From Streptomyces sp. SID13726 (lineage in GTDB: Bacteria > Actinomycetota > Actinomycetes > Streptomycetales > Streptomycetaceae), in contig NZ_JAAGLY010000008.1 of the NCBI RefSeq assembly GCF_010548375.1, positions 62,001 through 126,000 of the forward strand: a DNA stretch of 64,000 bases, read 5' to 3'. Below are positions 26,540 to 34,851 of the stretch, piece by piece (the stretch's first letter is position 1; each line of letters begins with the position of its first letter). Position numbers and translations under genes: made by a program. The notes beneath the pieces are model-generated. The model saw nothing but the letters and a program-made list of their open reading frames with translations, was not told the DNA's origin and ran no database searches.

Positions 26540-27376
26540 ATGAGGAAGCTCGCCATAGGCACCGCCGTGTCCGGCGCCCTGGCCCTGACCGGTCTGGTCG
26601 CGCCCGCCGCGTCGGCGGCCACCCCGGACCTGGTCTTCGCGAACGTCGTGGTGAACAAGGGCAAGGCCGTCGTCGTCGGCACCGCCGCCACGGTGAAGGT
26701 GCCGGTCACGTACACGCTGACACGGCCGTCCGACCTGAAGATCGACTACGTCAACAACTTCGCGGCGGTCTCCCTGTACCGCGGCTCGCTCAAGGCGCCC
26801 GGCAACGAGATCGAGGCCGAGGACGCGCCCACCTGCACCACCACCGCCACGACGGACACCACGGTGACCGAGGCGTGCACGGAGACGCTGCTGGTCGACC
26901 CGGAGATCTACCTGTACGGGGCCGCGGACGCCACCACCTGGAAGGCGGCCGGCTTCTACGGGAAGATCGACCAGGACAACGACGACTCCGACGGCCACGT
27001 CAGCCGCGGCTACGCCTACGACGCCTGGGGTCCGCTCGGCAGCGGTGTGCAGATCAAGCGCGCCGCCAAGGCCACCGCCGACGCCTCGCCCGAACCGGTG
27101 AAGAAGGGCAGGACCATCACGGTCACCGGCAAGCTGACCCGGGCGGACTGGGAGACGGGCAAGTACACCGGCTACGCCTCCCAGAAGGCCACCCTCCAGT
27201 TCCGGGCCAAGAGCGCCACCACGTACACCACCGTCAAGACGGTGACCTCGGGCTCCGGCGGCTCCCTGAAGGCGACCACGACCGCGTCCAAGGACGGCTA
27301 CTACCGCTACGTCTTCGCGGGTACGGCCACGACCGGCGCCGCGACGGCCGCCGGGGACTACATCGACGTCCGGTAG
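26540..27376 (+). CDS. Secreted beta-rich protein of unknown function
   Basis: Protein of 278 residues with a clean Sec signal peptide (MRKLAIGTAVSGALALTGLV, cleavage after PAASA). The mature part has two Thr/Val-rich beta domains: one with a Cys pair (PTCTTT...TEACTE) and a C-terminal domain (RTITVTGKLTRADWETGKY, DGYYRYVFAGT) resembling Ig-like bacterial cell-surface folds. There is no sorting signal or catalytic motif. ATG 26540 is preferred over the in-frame GTG 26522 since AAGGTGGGG precedes it. Followed by a strong terminator. Confidence 0.82.
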   Translation: MRKLAIGTAVSGALALTGLVAPAASAATPDLVFANVVVNKGKAVVVGTAATVKVPVTYTLTRPSDLKIDYVNNFAAVSLYRGSLKAPGNEIEAEDAPTCTTTATTDTTVTEACTETLLVDPEIYLYGAADATTWKAAGFYGKIDQDNDDSDGHVSRGYAYDAWGPLGSGVQIKRAAKATADASPEPVKKGRTITVTGKLTRADWETGKYTGYASQKATLQFRAKSATTYTTVKTVTSGSGGSLKATTTASKDGYYRYVFAGTATTGAATAAGDYIDVR

Positions 27377-27395
27377 CCCCACCCGCCCCCTCATC

Positions 27396-27443
27396 ACCGC
27401 CCCCGCAGGTAACGACTCCGTTTCCTGCGGGGGCGGTTTGTTC
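27396..27443 (+). terminator. Strong intrinsic terminator
   Basis: Perfect 14-bp inverted repeat ACCGCCCCCGCAGG / CCTGCGGGGGCGGT with a 14-nt loop, followed by TTTGTT. It insulates the csn operon, whose promoter starts 9 bp later. Confidence 0.85.
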
Positions 27444-27451
27444 ATCCCCTC

Positions 27452-27480
27452 TTGACTCCCTGGTGGTCCATACCTATGTT
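27452..27480 (+). promoter_or_regulatory. csn operon promoter
   Basis: TTGACT (27452-27457), exactly 17 bp, then TATGTT (27475-27480): a strong housekeeping-type promoter for this genome. Transcription should start near 27487. Confidence 0.75.
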
Positions 27481-27492
27481 CCCTACATCCGA

Positions 27493-27507
27493 TAGGAAAC
27501 CTTCCTA
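27493..27507 (+). promoter_or_regulatory. CsnR-type operator
   Basis: Perfect inverted repeat TAGGAA-ACC-TTCCTA just downstream of the expected transcription start. It matches the AGGAA/TTCCT symmetry known for ROK repressors of chitosan metabolism in Streptomyces. Binding here would block initiation or early elongation. Confidence 0.7.
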
Positions 27508-27562
27508 ACAGTCTTCTTTCTCTAGAGTCGTCTTTTCCCTGTAGTCACGGAGAGGGGCACCC

Positions 27563-28756
27563 ATGGCAGGCACACCACGCACACTGCGCGCCATGAACGA
27601 CCGTGCCGCGCTCGACCTCCTGCTGGAGCACGGCCCCCTCTCCCGGACCCGGATCGGCAAGCTCACCGGGCTCTCCAAGCCGACCGCGTCCCAGCTCCTG
27701 GCCCGCCTGGAGGCGTCCGGGCTCGTCCTGGCCACCGGTACCAGCGAGGGCAGGCCGGGCCCCAACGCCCAGCTGTACGAGGTCGACCCGACCGCCGCGT
27801 ACGCCGCCGGGCTCGACGTCACCCCCGAGCGCATCCTCGCCGCGGTCGCCGACATCACCGGCCGCACGGTGGGCTCGTACGAACTCCCGACCCCGGGACG
27901 GCGGCCCACCCAGCCCGTCGTCCGGCAAGTCACCGACGCCCTCGACGGCGCGGTGAAGGCGGCGGGGCTCGCCCGCGGCGACCTCCACCGGCTCGTCATC
28001 GGCACCCCCGGCGCGTTCGACCCCAACACGGGCCGGCTGCGCTACGCCTCCCACCTCCCGGGCTGGCACACCCCGGCCCTCCTCGACGAACTCGCCGCCT
28101 CCCTGCCGATGCCGGTCGAGTACGAGAACGACGTCAACCTCGTCGCCGTCGCCGAACAGCGGCTCGGAGCGGCCCGCGGCCACGAGGACTTCGTACTGCT
28201 GTGGAACGAGGGCGGTCTCGGCGCCGCCCTGGTCCTCGGCGGCCGACTGCACCGCGGCTGGACCGGCGGCGCGGGAGAGGTGGGCTTCCTGCCGGTTCCC
28301 GGAGCGCCGCTGGTACGGCAGGTGACCAAGGCCAACAGCGGTGGCTATCAGGAGCTCGCGGGCTCCCAGGCCATCCCCCGCCTCGCCCGCGAGCTCGGCA
28401 TGGCGGACATCCCCCCGGGGCCGTACGCCGAGGCCGCCGCCGCCCTGGTCGAGCGTGCCGTCGGCGAGGACACCTCCCTCAACCGGCTGCTCCTGGAGAC
28501 CTACGCCACCCGACTGGCCACCGGTCTCGCCTCCCTCGTCTCCGTCCTCGATCCCGAACTCGTCGTCCTCAGCGGTGCCTCGCTCACCGCCGGCGGCGAC
28601 GTCCTGCTCGCCCTCGTCCAGGCCGAACTGGAGGAACTGGCCGCCTCCCGGCCCCGCCTGGTCGTCGGTGACGTCCGTGAACACCCCGTGCTGCGGGGCG
28701 CGTTGGAGAGCGCCCTGGCGGCCACCCGCGACGAGGTCTTCGACACCTCTCGCTGA
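27563..28756 (+). CDS. csnR: ROK family repressor of chitosan-oligosaccharide genes
   Basis: Protein of 397 residues. The N-terminal winged helix is RTRIGKLTGLSKPTASQLLARLEASGLV. The ROK domain carries the sugar/ATP-like fold (YENDVNLVAVAEQRLG, LGAALVLGGRLHRGWTGGAGEVG), but no zinc-binding Cys cluster is visible. As the first gene of an operon with an ABC importer, a GH4 enzyme and a kinase, it corresponds to S. coelicolor CsnR, a repressor released by glucosamine oligosaccharides. ATG 27563 gives the expected N-terminus. Confidence 0.88.
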   Translation: MAGTPRTLRAMNDRAALDLLLEHGPLSRTRIGKLTGLSKPTASQLLARLEASGLVLATGTSEGRPGPNAQLYEVDPTAAYAAGLDVTPERILAAVADITGRTVGSYELPTPGRRPTQPVVRQVTDALDGAVKAAGLARGDLHRLVIGTPGAFDPNTGRLRYASHLPGWHTPALLDELAASLPMPVEYENDVNLVAVAEQRLGAARGHEDFVLLWNEGGLGAALVLGGRLHRGWTGGAGEVGFLPVPGAPLVRQVTKANSGGYQELAGSQAIPRLARELGMADIPPGPYAEAAAALVERAVGEDTSLNRLLLETYATRLATGLASLVSVLDPELVVLSGASLTAGGDVLLALVQAELEELAASRPRLVVGDVREHPVLRGALESALAATRDEVFDTSR

Positions 28757-28810
28757 CCCCGTACTCCCCCACAGTCCTCATCTCACCGCCCGCCCCTGGG
28801 AGACCCCGTC

Positions 28811-30154
28811 ATGCGCACAGCCATACCCTCGTCCGCCCGAAAAGCGGCCTTTGCCCTGACCGTGTCCGCCGTGCTCGTCACCACCGCCTGTACCGGCCAG
28901 GCCTCCTCCGGCGCCGACGACGACGCGTCGAAGGACACGACCATCAACTTCTGGCACGCCTGGAGCGCGGACTCCGAGGTGGCGGGAGTCAAGGCCCTGG
29001 TCGCCGGCTTCGAGAAGGCGCACCCCAACATCCACGTCAACGTCGTCGGCAACATGACGGACGACAAGATCAACCAGGCGCTGCGCACGGGCGGCGACAA
29101 GGCCCCGGACGTCATCTCGTCGTTCACCACGAACAACGTGGGCAAGTTCTGCTCCTCGGGCGCGCTGGTCGACCTCAACCCCTTCTTCAAGAAGTCGGGG
29201 ATCGACCCGGACACCACCTTCCCGGCCGCGATGAACGAGTACACCCAGTTCGACGGCGACCGCTGTGCCGCGCCGCTCCTCGGCGACGCGTACGGGCTCT
29301 ACTACAACAAGACGGCGTTCGAGAAGGCCGGGATCAAGAGCCCGCCCAAGACGTGGACCGAGTTCGAGGCCGACGCCAAGAAGCTGACGATCGCCCAGGG
29401 CGACTCGTACAAGCAGCTCGGGTTCATGCCGAACTACCACGGCTGGGAGACCACCACCGAGCACTACATGGGCCAGTTCTCGCCCACCTACTTCGACAAG
29501 GCCGGCAAGTCCACGGTCGCCACCGACCCGGCCGTCGCCGCCGCGTTCACCCTCCAGAAGAAGCTCGTCGACGACCTCGGCGGCTACCAGAAGCTGGAGA
29601 AGTACCGCGCGGGCCTCGGCGACGAGTGGGGCCCCAAGCACCCCTTCCAGACCGGCCAGGTCGCCATGCAGCTCGACGGTGAGTGGCGGCTCGGCATGGC
29701 CGTGGACGCCAAGCCCGGCTTCGACATCGGCGTGGCCCCGCTGCCCGTCGCCGACGACCAGGCGGACCAGTACGGCAAGGGCTACATCACCGGCACCATC
29801 GCCGGCATCGCCGCCAACAGCACCAAGCAGAACGCGGCCTGGGAGTTCCTGAAGTACATCACCACGGACACGGACGCGGTGGTCGGCTTCTCCAACGCCA
29901 TCCACAACGTGCCCTCGACGCTCGCGGCCCTGAAGTCCCCGAAGCTGAAGTACGACCCGCGCTTCAAGACCTTCCTCGACATCGCCGCGAACCCGAACTC
30001 GACGACGGCCCCGTCCTCGATCAACGGCGGTGTGTACCTGACGACGATCCAGCAGCTCGGCTACGACTACGAGAGCGGCAAGGTCACCGACCTCAAGAAG
30101 GGCCTCGCCGCCGCGGCCAAGCAGATCGACACGGACATCGCGCAGGCGAAGTGA
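28811..30154 (+). CDS. csnE: Sugar ABC transporter substrate-binding lipoprotein
   Basis: Family 1 extracellular binding protein of 447 residues. A signal peptide ends in a slightly imperfect lipobox (VTTAC), so it should be lipid-anchored outside the membrane. TINFWHAWSADSEVAGVKALV and GDAYGLYYNKTAFEKAG are typical of oligosaccharide binders. By operon position it delivers chitosan-derived glucosamine oligomers to CsnF/CsnG. No ATPase gene lies in the operon; a shared MsiK-type ATPase encoded elsewhere is expected, as for other Streptomyces sugar importers. Confidence 0.9.
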   Translation: MRTAIPSSARKAAFALTVSAVLVTTACTGQASSGADDDASKDTTINFWHAWSADSEVAGVKALVAGFEKAHPNIHVNVVGNMTDDKINQALRTGGDKAPDVISSFTTNNVGKFCSSGALVDLNPFFKKSGIDPDTTFPAAMNEYTQFDGDRCAAPLLGDAYGLYYNKTAFEKAGIKSPPKTWTEFEADAKKLTIAQGDSYKQLGFMPNYHGWETTTEHYMGQFSPTYFDKAGKSTVATDPAVAAAFTLQKKLVDDLGGYQKLEKYRAGLGDEWGPKHPFQTGQVAMQLDGEWRLGMAVDAKPGFDIGVAPLPVADDQADQYGKGYITGTIAGIAANSTKQNAAWEFLKYITTDTDAVVGFSNAIHNVPSTLAALKSPKLKYDPRFKTFLDIAANPNSTTAPSSINGGVYLTTIQQLGYDYESGKVTDLKKGLAAAAKQIDTDIAQAK

Positions 30155-30156
30155 CG

Positions 30157-31098
30157 ATGAGCACCATCACTCTGGCGTCGAAGCGCCGCAAGTCGGCGCT
30201 TCGGAACCTCGCCTTCATGTCGCCCTGGTTGATCGGCTTCACGGTCTTCTTCGCGTACCCGCTGATCTCGACGGTCTACTTCTCGTTCATGCACTACGAC
30301 GGCTTCAAGCCGCCGACCTGGAGCGGGACGAAGAACTGGACCTACGTCTTCGAGCACTACCCCTTCTTCTGGCCCGCCCTGCGCAACACCCTGTGGCTGG
30401 TCGTCGTGATGGTGTCCCTCCGGGTCGTCTTCGGACTCGGGATCGGACTGCTCATCACGAAGATCAAGACGGGTACGGGTGTCTTCCGGACGCTCTTCTA
30501 CCTGCCGTACCTGGCCCCGCCGGTCGCCGCGACCATGGCGTTCGCGTTCCTGCTCAACCCCGGTACGGGACCGGTCAACTCGATCCTGGAGAAGGTCGGC
30601 ATCCCGGCGCCGGGCTGGTTCAACGACCCCACCTGGTCCAAGCCGGCCCTCACCCTGCTCGCCCTGTGGGGCATCGGCGACCTGATGGTCATCTTCATGG
30701 CCGCGCTGCTCGACGTGCCCCAGGAGCAGTACGAGGCCGCCGAGTTGGACGGGGCGTCCGCGTGGCAGCGGTTCCGGTTCGTCACCCTTCCCAACATCTC
30801 GCCGATCGTGATGTTCGCCGTGGTCACCGGCGTGATCCAGACGATGCAGTACTACACACAGCCACTCATCGCGGGGAAGGTCGCCTCGGGCGTGATCCAG
30901 GGCGCGGGCACCCAGTTCGAGCCCGGCTACCCGGACAAGTCCACGCTGACCCTCCCCCAGCTCGTCTACAACCTCGGCTTCCAGCGCTTCGACTACGGCT
31001 CCGCGTGTGTCGTCGCCCTCGTCCTCTTCGCCCTGTCGATGGTGTTCACCGCGTTCCTGATGCGGCGCCGGGGCGGTCTCATCCAGGCAGGTGACTGA
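30157..31098 (+). CDS. csnF: Sugar ABC transporter permease
   Basis: Membrane protein of 313 residues with six helices, MalF/UgpA type. The ATPase-docking EAA loop reads EQYEAAELDGASAWQRFRFVTLP. ATG 30157 lies 2 nt after the csnE stop. It pairs with csnG to form the import channel. Confidence 0.92.
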   Translation: MSTITLASKRRKSALRNLAFMSPWLIGFTVFFAYPLISTVYFSFMHYDGFKPPTWSGTKNWTYVFEHYPFFWPALRNTLWLVVVMVSLRVVFGLGIGLLITKIKTGTGVFRTLFYLPYLAPPVAATMAFAFLLNPGTGPVNSILEKVGIPAPGWFNDPTWSKPALTLLALWGIGDLMVIFMAALLDVPQEQYEAAELDGASAWQRFRFVTLPNISPIVMFAVVTGVIQTMQYYTQPLIAGKVASGVIQGAGTQFEPGYPDKSTLTLPQLVYNLGFQRFDYGSACVVALVLFALSMVFTAFLMRRRGGLIQAGD

Positions 31099-31100
31099 CC

Positions 31101-31994
31101 ATGACCCAAGTACTGGACCGGCCGGTGGAGTTGAAGACCCCGGCCTCCCCCGCCGAGCGCACCGCGCGGCGGAAGGCGTTGCTGGAGTGGGTCGCGATCC
31201 ACTCCCTCGGCATCGCCGCCGCCCTGTTCTTCACGCTGCCCTTCGTGTTCGTGTTCCTGACCTCGCTGATGAGCGACAGCCAGGCCCTCAGCCGCGATCT
31301 CATCCCGCACACCTGGGAGTGGGGCAACTACCGGCGGGTCTTCGACACCCCGGGCTTTCTGACCTGGTGGCGCAACACGCTGGTCTACGCGGGACTGGGA
31401 ACAGTCCTTACGGTCGTGTCGTCGATCCCGGTGGCGTACGCGCTCGCCAAGTTCCGCTTCCGGGGCCGCAATCTCTCCCTGATGCTGGTCATCTCGATGA
31501 TGATGCTGCCGCCGCAGGTCGTCATCATCCCGATGTACCTGTTCTGGGCGAAGCAGTTGGACCTGTCGGGCACGCTGTGGCCGCTGATCATCCCGATGGC
31601 GTTCGGGGACGCCTTCTCGATCTTCCTGCTCCGGCAGTTCCTGATGACGATCCCCAACGAGTACGTGGACGCGGCGAAGGTCGACGGCTGCGGCGACTTC
31701 CGCACCCTCATCAGGGTCGTCATCCCCATGGCCAAGCCCGGCATCGCGGCCGTCGCCCTCTTCCAGTTCTTCTACGCCTGGAACGACTACTTCGGCCCGC
31801 AGATCTACGCCTCGGAGAACCAGAACGCCTGGACGCTCAGCTACGGCCTGGAGTCCTTCAAGGGCATGCACCACACCGACTGGAACCTCACCATGGCCGC
31901 GACCGTGCTGGTCATGGCCCCCGTGATCCTCGTGTTCTTCTTCGCGCAGAAGGCGTTCGTCGAGGGCGTCACGCTGACCGGAGTGAAGGGTTAA
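31101..31994 (+). CDS. csnG: Sugar ABC transporter permease
   Basis: Second permease, 297 residues, six helices, MalG/UgpE type; the EAA loop reads EYVDAAKVDGCGDFRTLIRVVIP. The start is 2 nt after the csnF stop. The ending FVEGVTLTGVKG is characteristic of carbohydrate permeases of this class. Confidence 0.93.
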   Translation: MTQVLDRPVELKTPASPAERTARRKALLEWVAIHSLGIAAALFFTLPFVFVFLTSLMSDSQALSRDLIPHTWEWGNYRRVFDTPGFLTWWRNTLVYAGLGTVLTVVSSIPVAYALAKFRFRGRNLSLMLVISMMMLPPQVVIIPMYLFWAKQLDLSGTLWPLIIPMAFGDAFSIFLLRQFLMTIPNEYVDAAKVDGCGDFRTLIRVVIPMAKPGIAAVALFQFFYAWNDYFGPQIYASENQNAWTLSYGLESFKGMHHTDWNLTMAATVLVMAPVILVFFFAQKAFVEGVTLTGVKG

Positions 31995-32000
31995 CCGTTC

Positions 32001-33266
32001 ATGAAACTCACCGTGGTCGGCGGAGGCTCGACCTACACCCCCGAACTCATCGACGGCTTCGCCCGGCTCAGGGACGCGCTGCCCATCGAGGAGCTGGTGC
32101 TCGTCGACCCGGCCGCCGAACGCCTGGAGCTGGTCGGCGGACTCGCCCGGCGCATCTTCGCCAAGCAGGGCCACGACGGCCGTGTCGTCACCACGTCCGA
32201 CCTGGACGCGGGCGTGGACGGCGCCGACGCCGTGCTGCTCCAGCTGCGCGTCGGCGGTCAGGCCGCCCGGCAGCAGGACGAGACCTGGCCCCTGGAGTGC
32301 GGCTGCGTCGGCCAGGAGACGACCGGCGCGGGCGGCCTCGCCAAGGCGCTGCGCACGGTCCCGGTGGTCCTCGACATCGCCGAACGGGTCCGCAGGACCA
32401 ACCCGGACGCCTGGATCATCGACTTCACCAACCCGGTCGGCATCGTCACCCGCGCTCTCCTCCAGGCCGGCCACAAGGCGGTCGGGCTGTGCAACGTGGC
32501 GATCGGCTTCCAGCGGAAGTTCGCCAAGCTGCTCGGCGTCACGCCTGCCGAGATCCACCTCGACCACGTGGGCCTCAACCACCTCACCTGGGAGACCGGC
32601 GTACGGCTCGGCGGCCCCGAGGGCGAGGACGTGCTGCCCAAGCTGCTCGGCGAGCACGGCGAGGCGATCGCCGGCGACCTGCGGCTGCCGCGCTCGCTCG
32701 TCGACCGGCTCGGCGTGGTCCCGTCGTACTACCTGCGCTACTTCTACGCCCACGACGAGGTCGTACGGGAGCTGGGCAGCAAGCCGTCCCGGGCCGCCGA
32801 AGTGGCCGAGATGGAACGGCAGTTGCTGGCGATGTACGCCGACCCGGCCCTGGACGAGAAGCCGGAGCTGCTCGCCAAGCGGGGCGGCGCCTACTACTCG
32901 GAGGCGGCGGTCGACCTGGCCGCCGGGCTGCTCGGGGGCGGGGGAAGCCCGTACCAGGTGGTCAACACCCTGAACCGGGGCACGCTGCCCTTCCTGCCCG
33001 ACGACGCGGTGATCGAGGTACCGGCGGCGGTGGGTCCCAAGGGGCCGACCCCGCTGGCGGTGCCCGCCGTCGACCCGCTGTTCGCGGGACTGATGGCGAA
33101 CGTCACGGCGTACGAGGACCTGGCACTGACGGCCGCCCTGCGCGGGGGCCGGGAGCGGGTCTTCAAGGCGCTGCTCGCCCATCCGCTCGTCGGCCAGTAC
33201 GAGTACGCCGAGGGCCTCACCGACCGACTGATCGCACACAACCGGGAGCATCTCGCGTGGGCCTGA
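32001..33266 (+). CDS. csnH: GH4 family glycosidase
   Basis: NAD- and Mn-dependent GH4 glycosidase of 421 residues. The NAD loop is VVGGGSTYTPELIDG; metal and substrate residues appear as FTNPVGI, LCNVAIGFQ (Cys) and GLNHLTWE (His). GH4 enzymes act by oxidation-elimination, commonly on 6-phospho-beta-glycosides. In this operon the substrate is presumably an imported, possibly phosphorylated, glucosamine oligomer. Overlaps the kinase gene by 10 nt. Confidence 0.92.
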   Translation: MKLTVVGGGSTYTPELIDGFARLRDALPIEELVLVDPAAERLELVGGLARRIFAKQGHDGRVVTTSDLDAGVDGADAVLLQLRVGGQAARQQDETWPLECGCVGQETTGAGGLAKALRTVPVVLDIAERVRRTNPDAWIIDFTNPVGIVTRALLQAGHKAVGLCNVAIGFQRKFAKLLGVTPAEIHLDHVGLNHLTWETGVRLGGPEGEDVLPKLLGEHGEAIAGDLRLPRSLVDRLGVVPSYYLRYFYAHDEVVRELGSKPSRAAEVAEMERQLLAMYADPALDEKPELLAKRGGAYYSEAAVDLAAGLLGGGGSPYQVVNTLNRGTLPFLPDDAVIEVPAAVGPKGPTPLAVPAVDPLFAGLMANVTAYEDLALTAALRGGRERVFKALLAHPLVGQYEYAEGLTDRLIAHNREHLAWA

Positions 33267-34228
33267 CCGCATGCGTCCTCGCCGTCGACGCGGGCAACAG
33301 CAAGACCGACGTCGCGGTCGTGGCGGCGGACGGAAACGTCCTCGCCACGGCCCGCGGCGGCGGGTTCCGGCCGCCCGTGGTGGGTGTCGAGAAGGCGGTG
33401 GACACCGTCGCCGACGCGGTCGGGCGGGCCTTCGCCGCGGCCGGGGTGGACTCCGTCGAGCATGTCTCGGCCTGTCTCGCCAACGCCGACTTCCCGGTGG
33501 AGGAGGAGCAGTTGGCGGCCGCGCTGCACGCACGCGCGTGGGGCTCGGGCGTCGAGGTCCGCAACGACACCTTCGCCATCCTGCGCGCGGGCATCACCGA
33601 GCCGCGCGGGGTCGCCGTGGTGTGCGGCGCGGGCATCAACTGCGTCGGCATGCGCCCCGACGGCCGTACCGCCCGCTTCCCCGCGCTGGGGCGGATCTCC
33701 GGGGACTGGGGCGGCGGCTGGGGTCTCGCCGAGGAGGCGCTGTGGCACGCGGCCCGCGCGGAGGACGGGCGGGGCGTCGGCACCGACCTCGCGCGCGTGC
33801 TGCCCGCTCACTTCGGGCTGCCGTCCATGTACGCCCTCATCGAGGCCCTGCACCTGGAGGACATCGCCCCCGCCCGCCGCCATGAGCTGACCCCGGTGCT
33901 GTTCGCCACGGCCGCCGCCGGCGACCCGGTGGCCCGCTCGGTCGTCGACCGCCTCGCCGACGAGGTGGTGTCGATGGCGACGGTGGCCCTGACCCGCCTG
34001 GACCTCCTCGACGAGGAGACCCCGGTACTGCTCGGCGGCAGCGTCCTGGCCGCCCGCCACCCCCAACTGGACGACGGCGTACGGGAACTGCTCGCCGCCC
34101 GTGCCCCGAAGGCCGTACCCCAGGTGGTGAGCGCCAGCCCGGTGCTGGGCGCGGCCCTGCTCGGCCTGGACCGGGTCGGGGCGTCCCCCGAGGTGCAGGC
34201 ACGCGTGCGCGCCTACTACGAGGCCTGA
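33257..34228 (+). CDS. csnK: Sugar kinase (BadF/BcrA ATPase family)
   Basis: Kinase of 323 residues of the N-acetylglucosamine-kinase-like BadF/BcrA fold. The phosphate-1 loop is VLAVDAGNSKTDVAVV; the second phosphate region is VVCGAGINCVG; ISGDWGGGWGLAEEAL is typical of GlcNAc kinases; the adenosine motif is VLLGGSV. GTG 33257 lies inside the end of csnH. It likely phosphorylates glucosamine released by CsnH. Confidence 0.9.
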   Translation: MGLTACVLAVDAGNSKTDVAVVAADGNVLATARGGGFRPPVVGVEKAVDTVADAVGRAFAAAGVDSVEHVSACLANADFPVEEEQLAAALHARAWGSGVEVRNDTFAILRAGITEPRGVAVVCGAGINCVGMRPDGRTARFPALGRISGDWGGGWGLAEEALWHAARAEDGRGVGTDLARVLPAHFGLPSMYALIEALHLEDIAPARRHELTPVLFATAAAGDPVARSVVDRLADEVVSMATVALTRLDLLDEETPVLLGGSVLAARHPQLDDGVRELLAARAPKAVPQVVSASPVLGAALLGLDRVGASPEVQARVRAYYEA

Positions 34229-34569
34229 GCGAGCACCACGTCGACCAGCTCGGCCACCGCCGTGTCCGCCCCGACGTCGACGCGGGCCAGGCCGAGCCGG
34301 TCGACGTCCGCCACCATCAGCTCCTGGTACCGCACGCTCCGGTCCAGGAACTTGTCCATCAGGAACCGCTCCTCCCACGTCGCCTCGCCGTAACACCCGC
34401 CCGCCTGGATCCGAGCGCGCAGGACATCCTCGCCGGCGGTGAGCCAGACGGCGGCCGTGTGGGGCAGACCGAGGGCGGCGACCCGCTCCGGCCAGAGCGC
34501 GGAGCCCTCCGGGGGTAGGACGGGTTCGCCGAAGTGAGCCCTGTTCAACTGCACTGTGTGGACGGTCAC
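34216..34569 (-). pseudogene. Fragment of a P-loop kinase-like protein
   Basis: The 117 codons read as the C-terminal half of a nucleotide kinase / AAA-type protein: EGSALWPERVAALGLP, AAVWLTAGEDVLRARIQ and the lid-like RFLMDKFLDRSVRYQELM. No P-loop (G-x4-GKS/T) is present, and the frame upstream of GTG 34569 degenerates to a stop after 12 codons without similarity to the rest. It overlaps the csnK end by 13 bp on the opposite strand and abuts a dispersed Streptomyces repeat. A truncated gene is the likeliest reading; a short genuine gene is possible. Confidence 0.5.
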
Positions 34570-34610
34570 GTCCAGCCACGTCCCGCACTCCGGCGTACGC
34601 CAGGGTCACT

Positions 34611-34680
34611 CAGCCCGTCCGGCGTTTGAGGACGAGGCCCCTTCAGGGCCGAAGCGGGGGTCCGGGACTGCCGCCCCCGG
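34611..34680. repeat. Dispersed Streptomyces intergenic repeat
   Basis: CAGCCCGTCCGGCGTTTGAG followed by GACGAGG...GAAGCGGGGGTCCGGG is the familiar element found between genes many times in Streptomyces genomes. It contains the hairpin GGCCC-CTTCA-GGGCC. It lies in the 282-bp gap before the GlnX-like gene; the rest of that gap (34681-34851) has no gene I can support. Confidence 0.75.
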
Positions 34681-34851
34681 AAGGAACCGAACCGATTCCC
34701 ACAGCGTATTCATGGGCAAGGGGTGGTGCGGGGAGGGCACGGCCGGGTGGGGATGCGCTGCGATCCGATCAAGATCCAGTGAAGCCCGGTGCGGATGTCG
34801 GTCCCGGCAGCGATACTTGCGGCGACGGATGACCATGGGGGAGGTCAAACA

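Noticed and set aside
30993-33533. Long minus-strand frame across the csn operon
   Set aside because: Opposes four well-supported csn genes, has shadow composition (Arg/His/Gln/Pro), and no ribosome binding site or motif.
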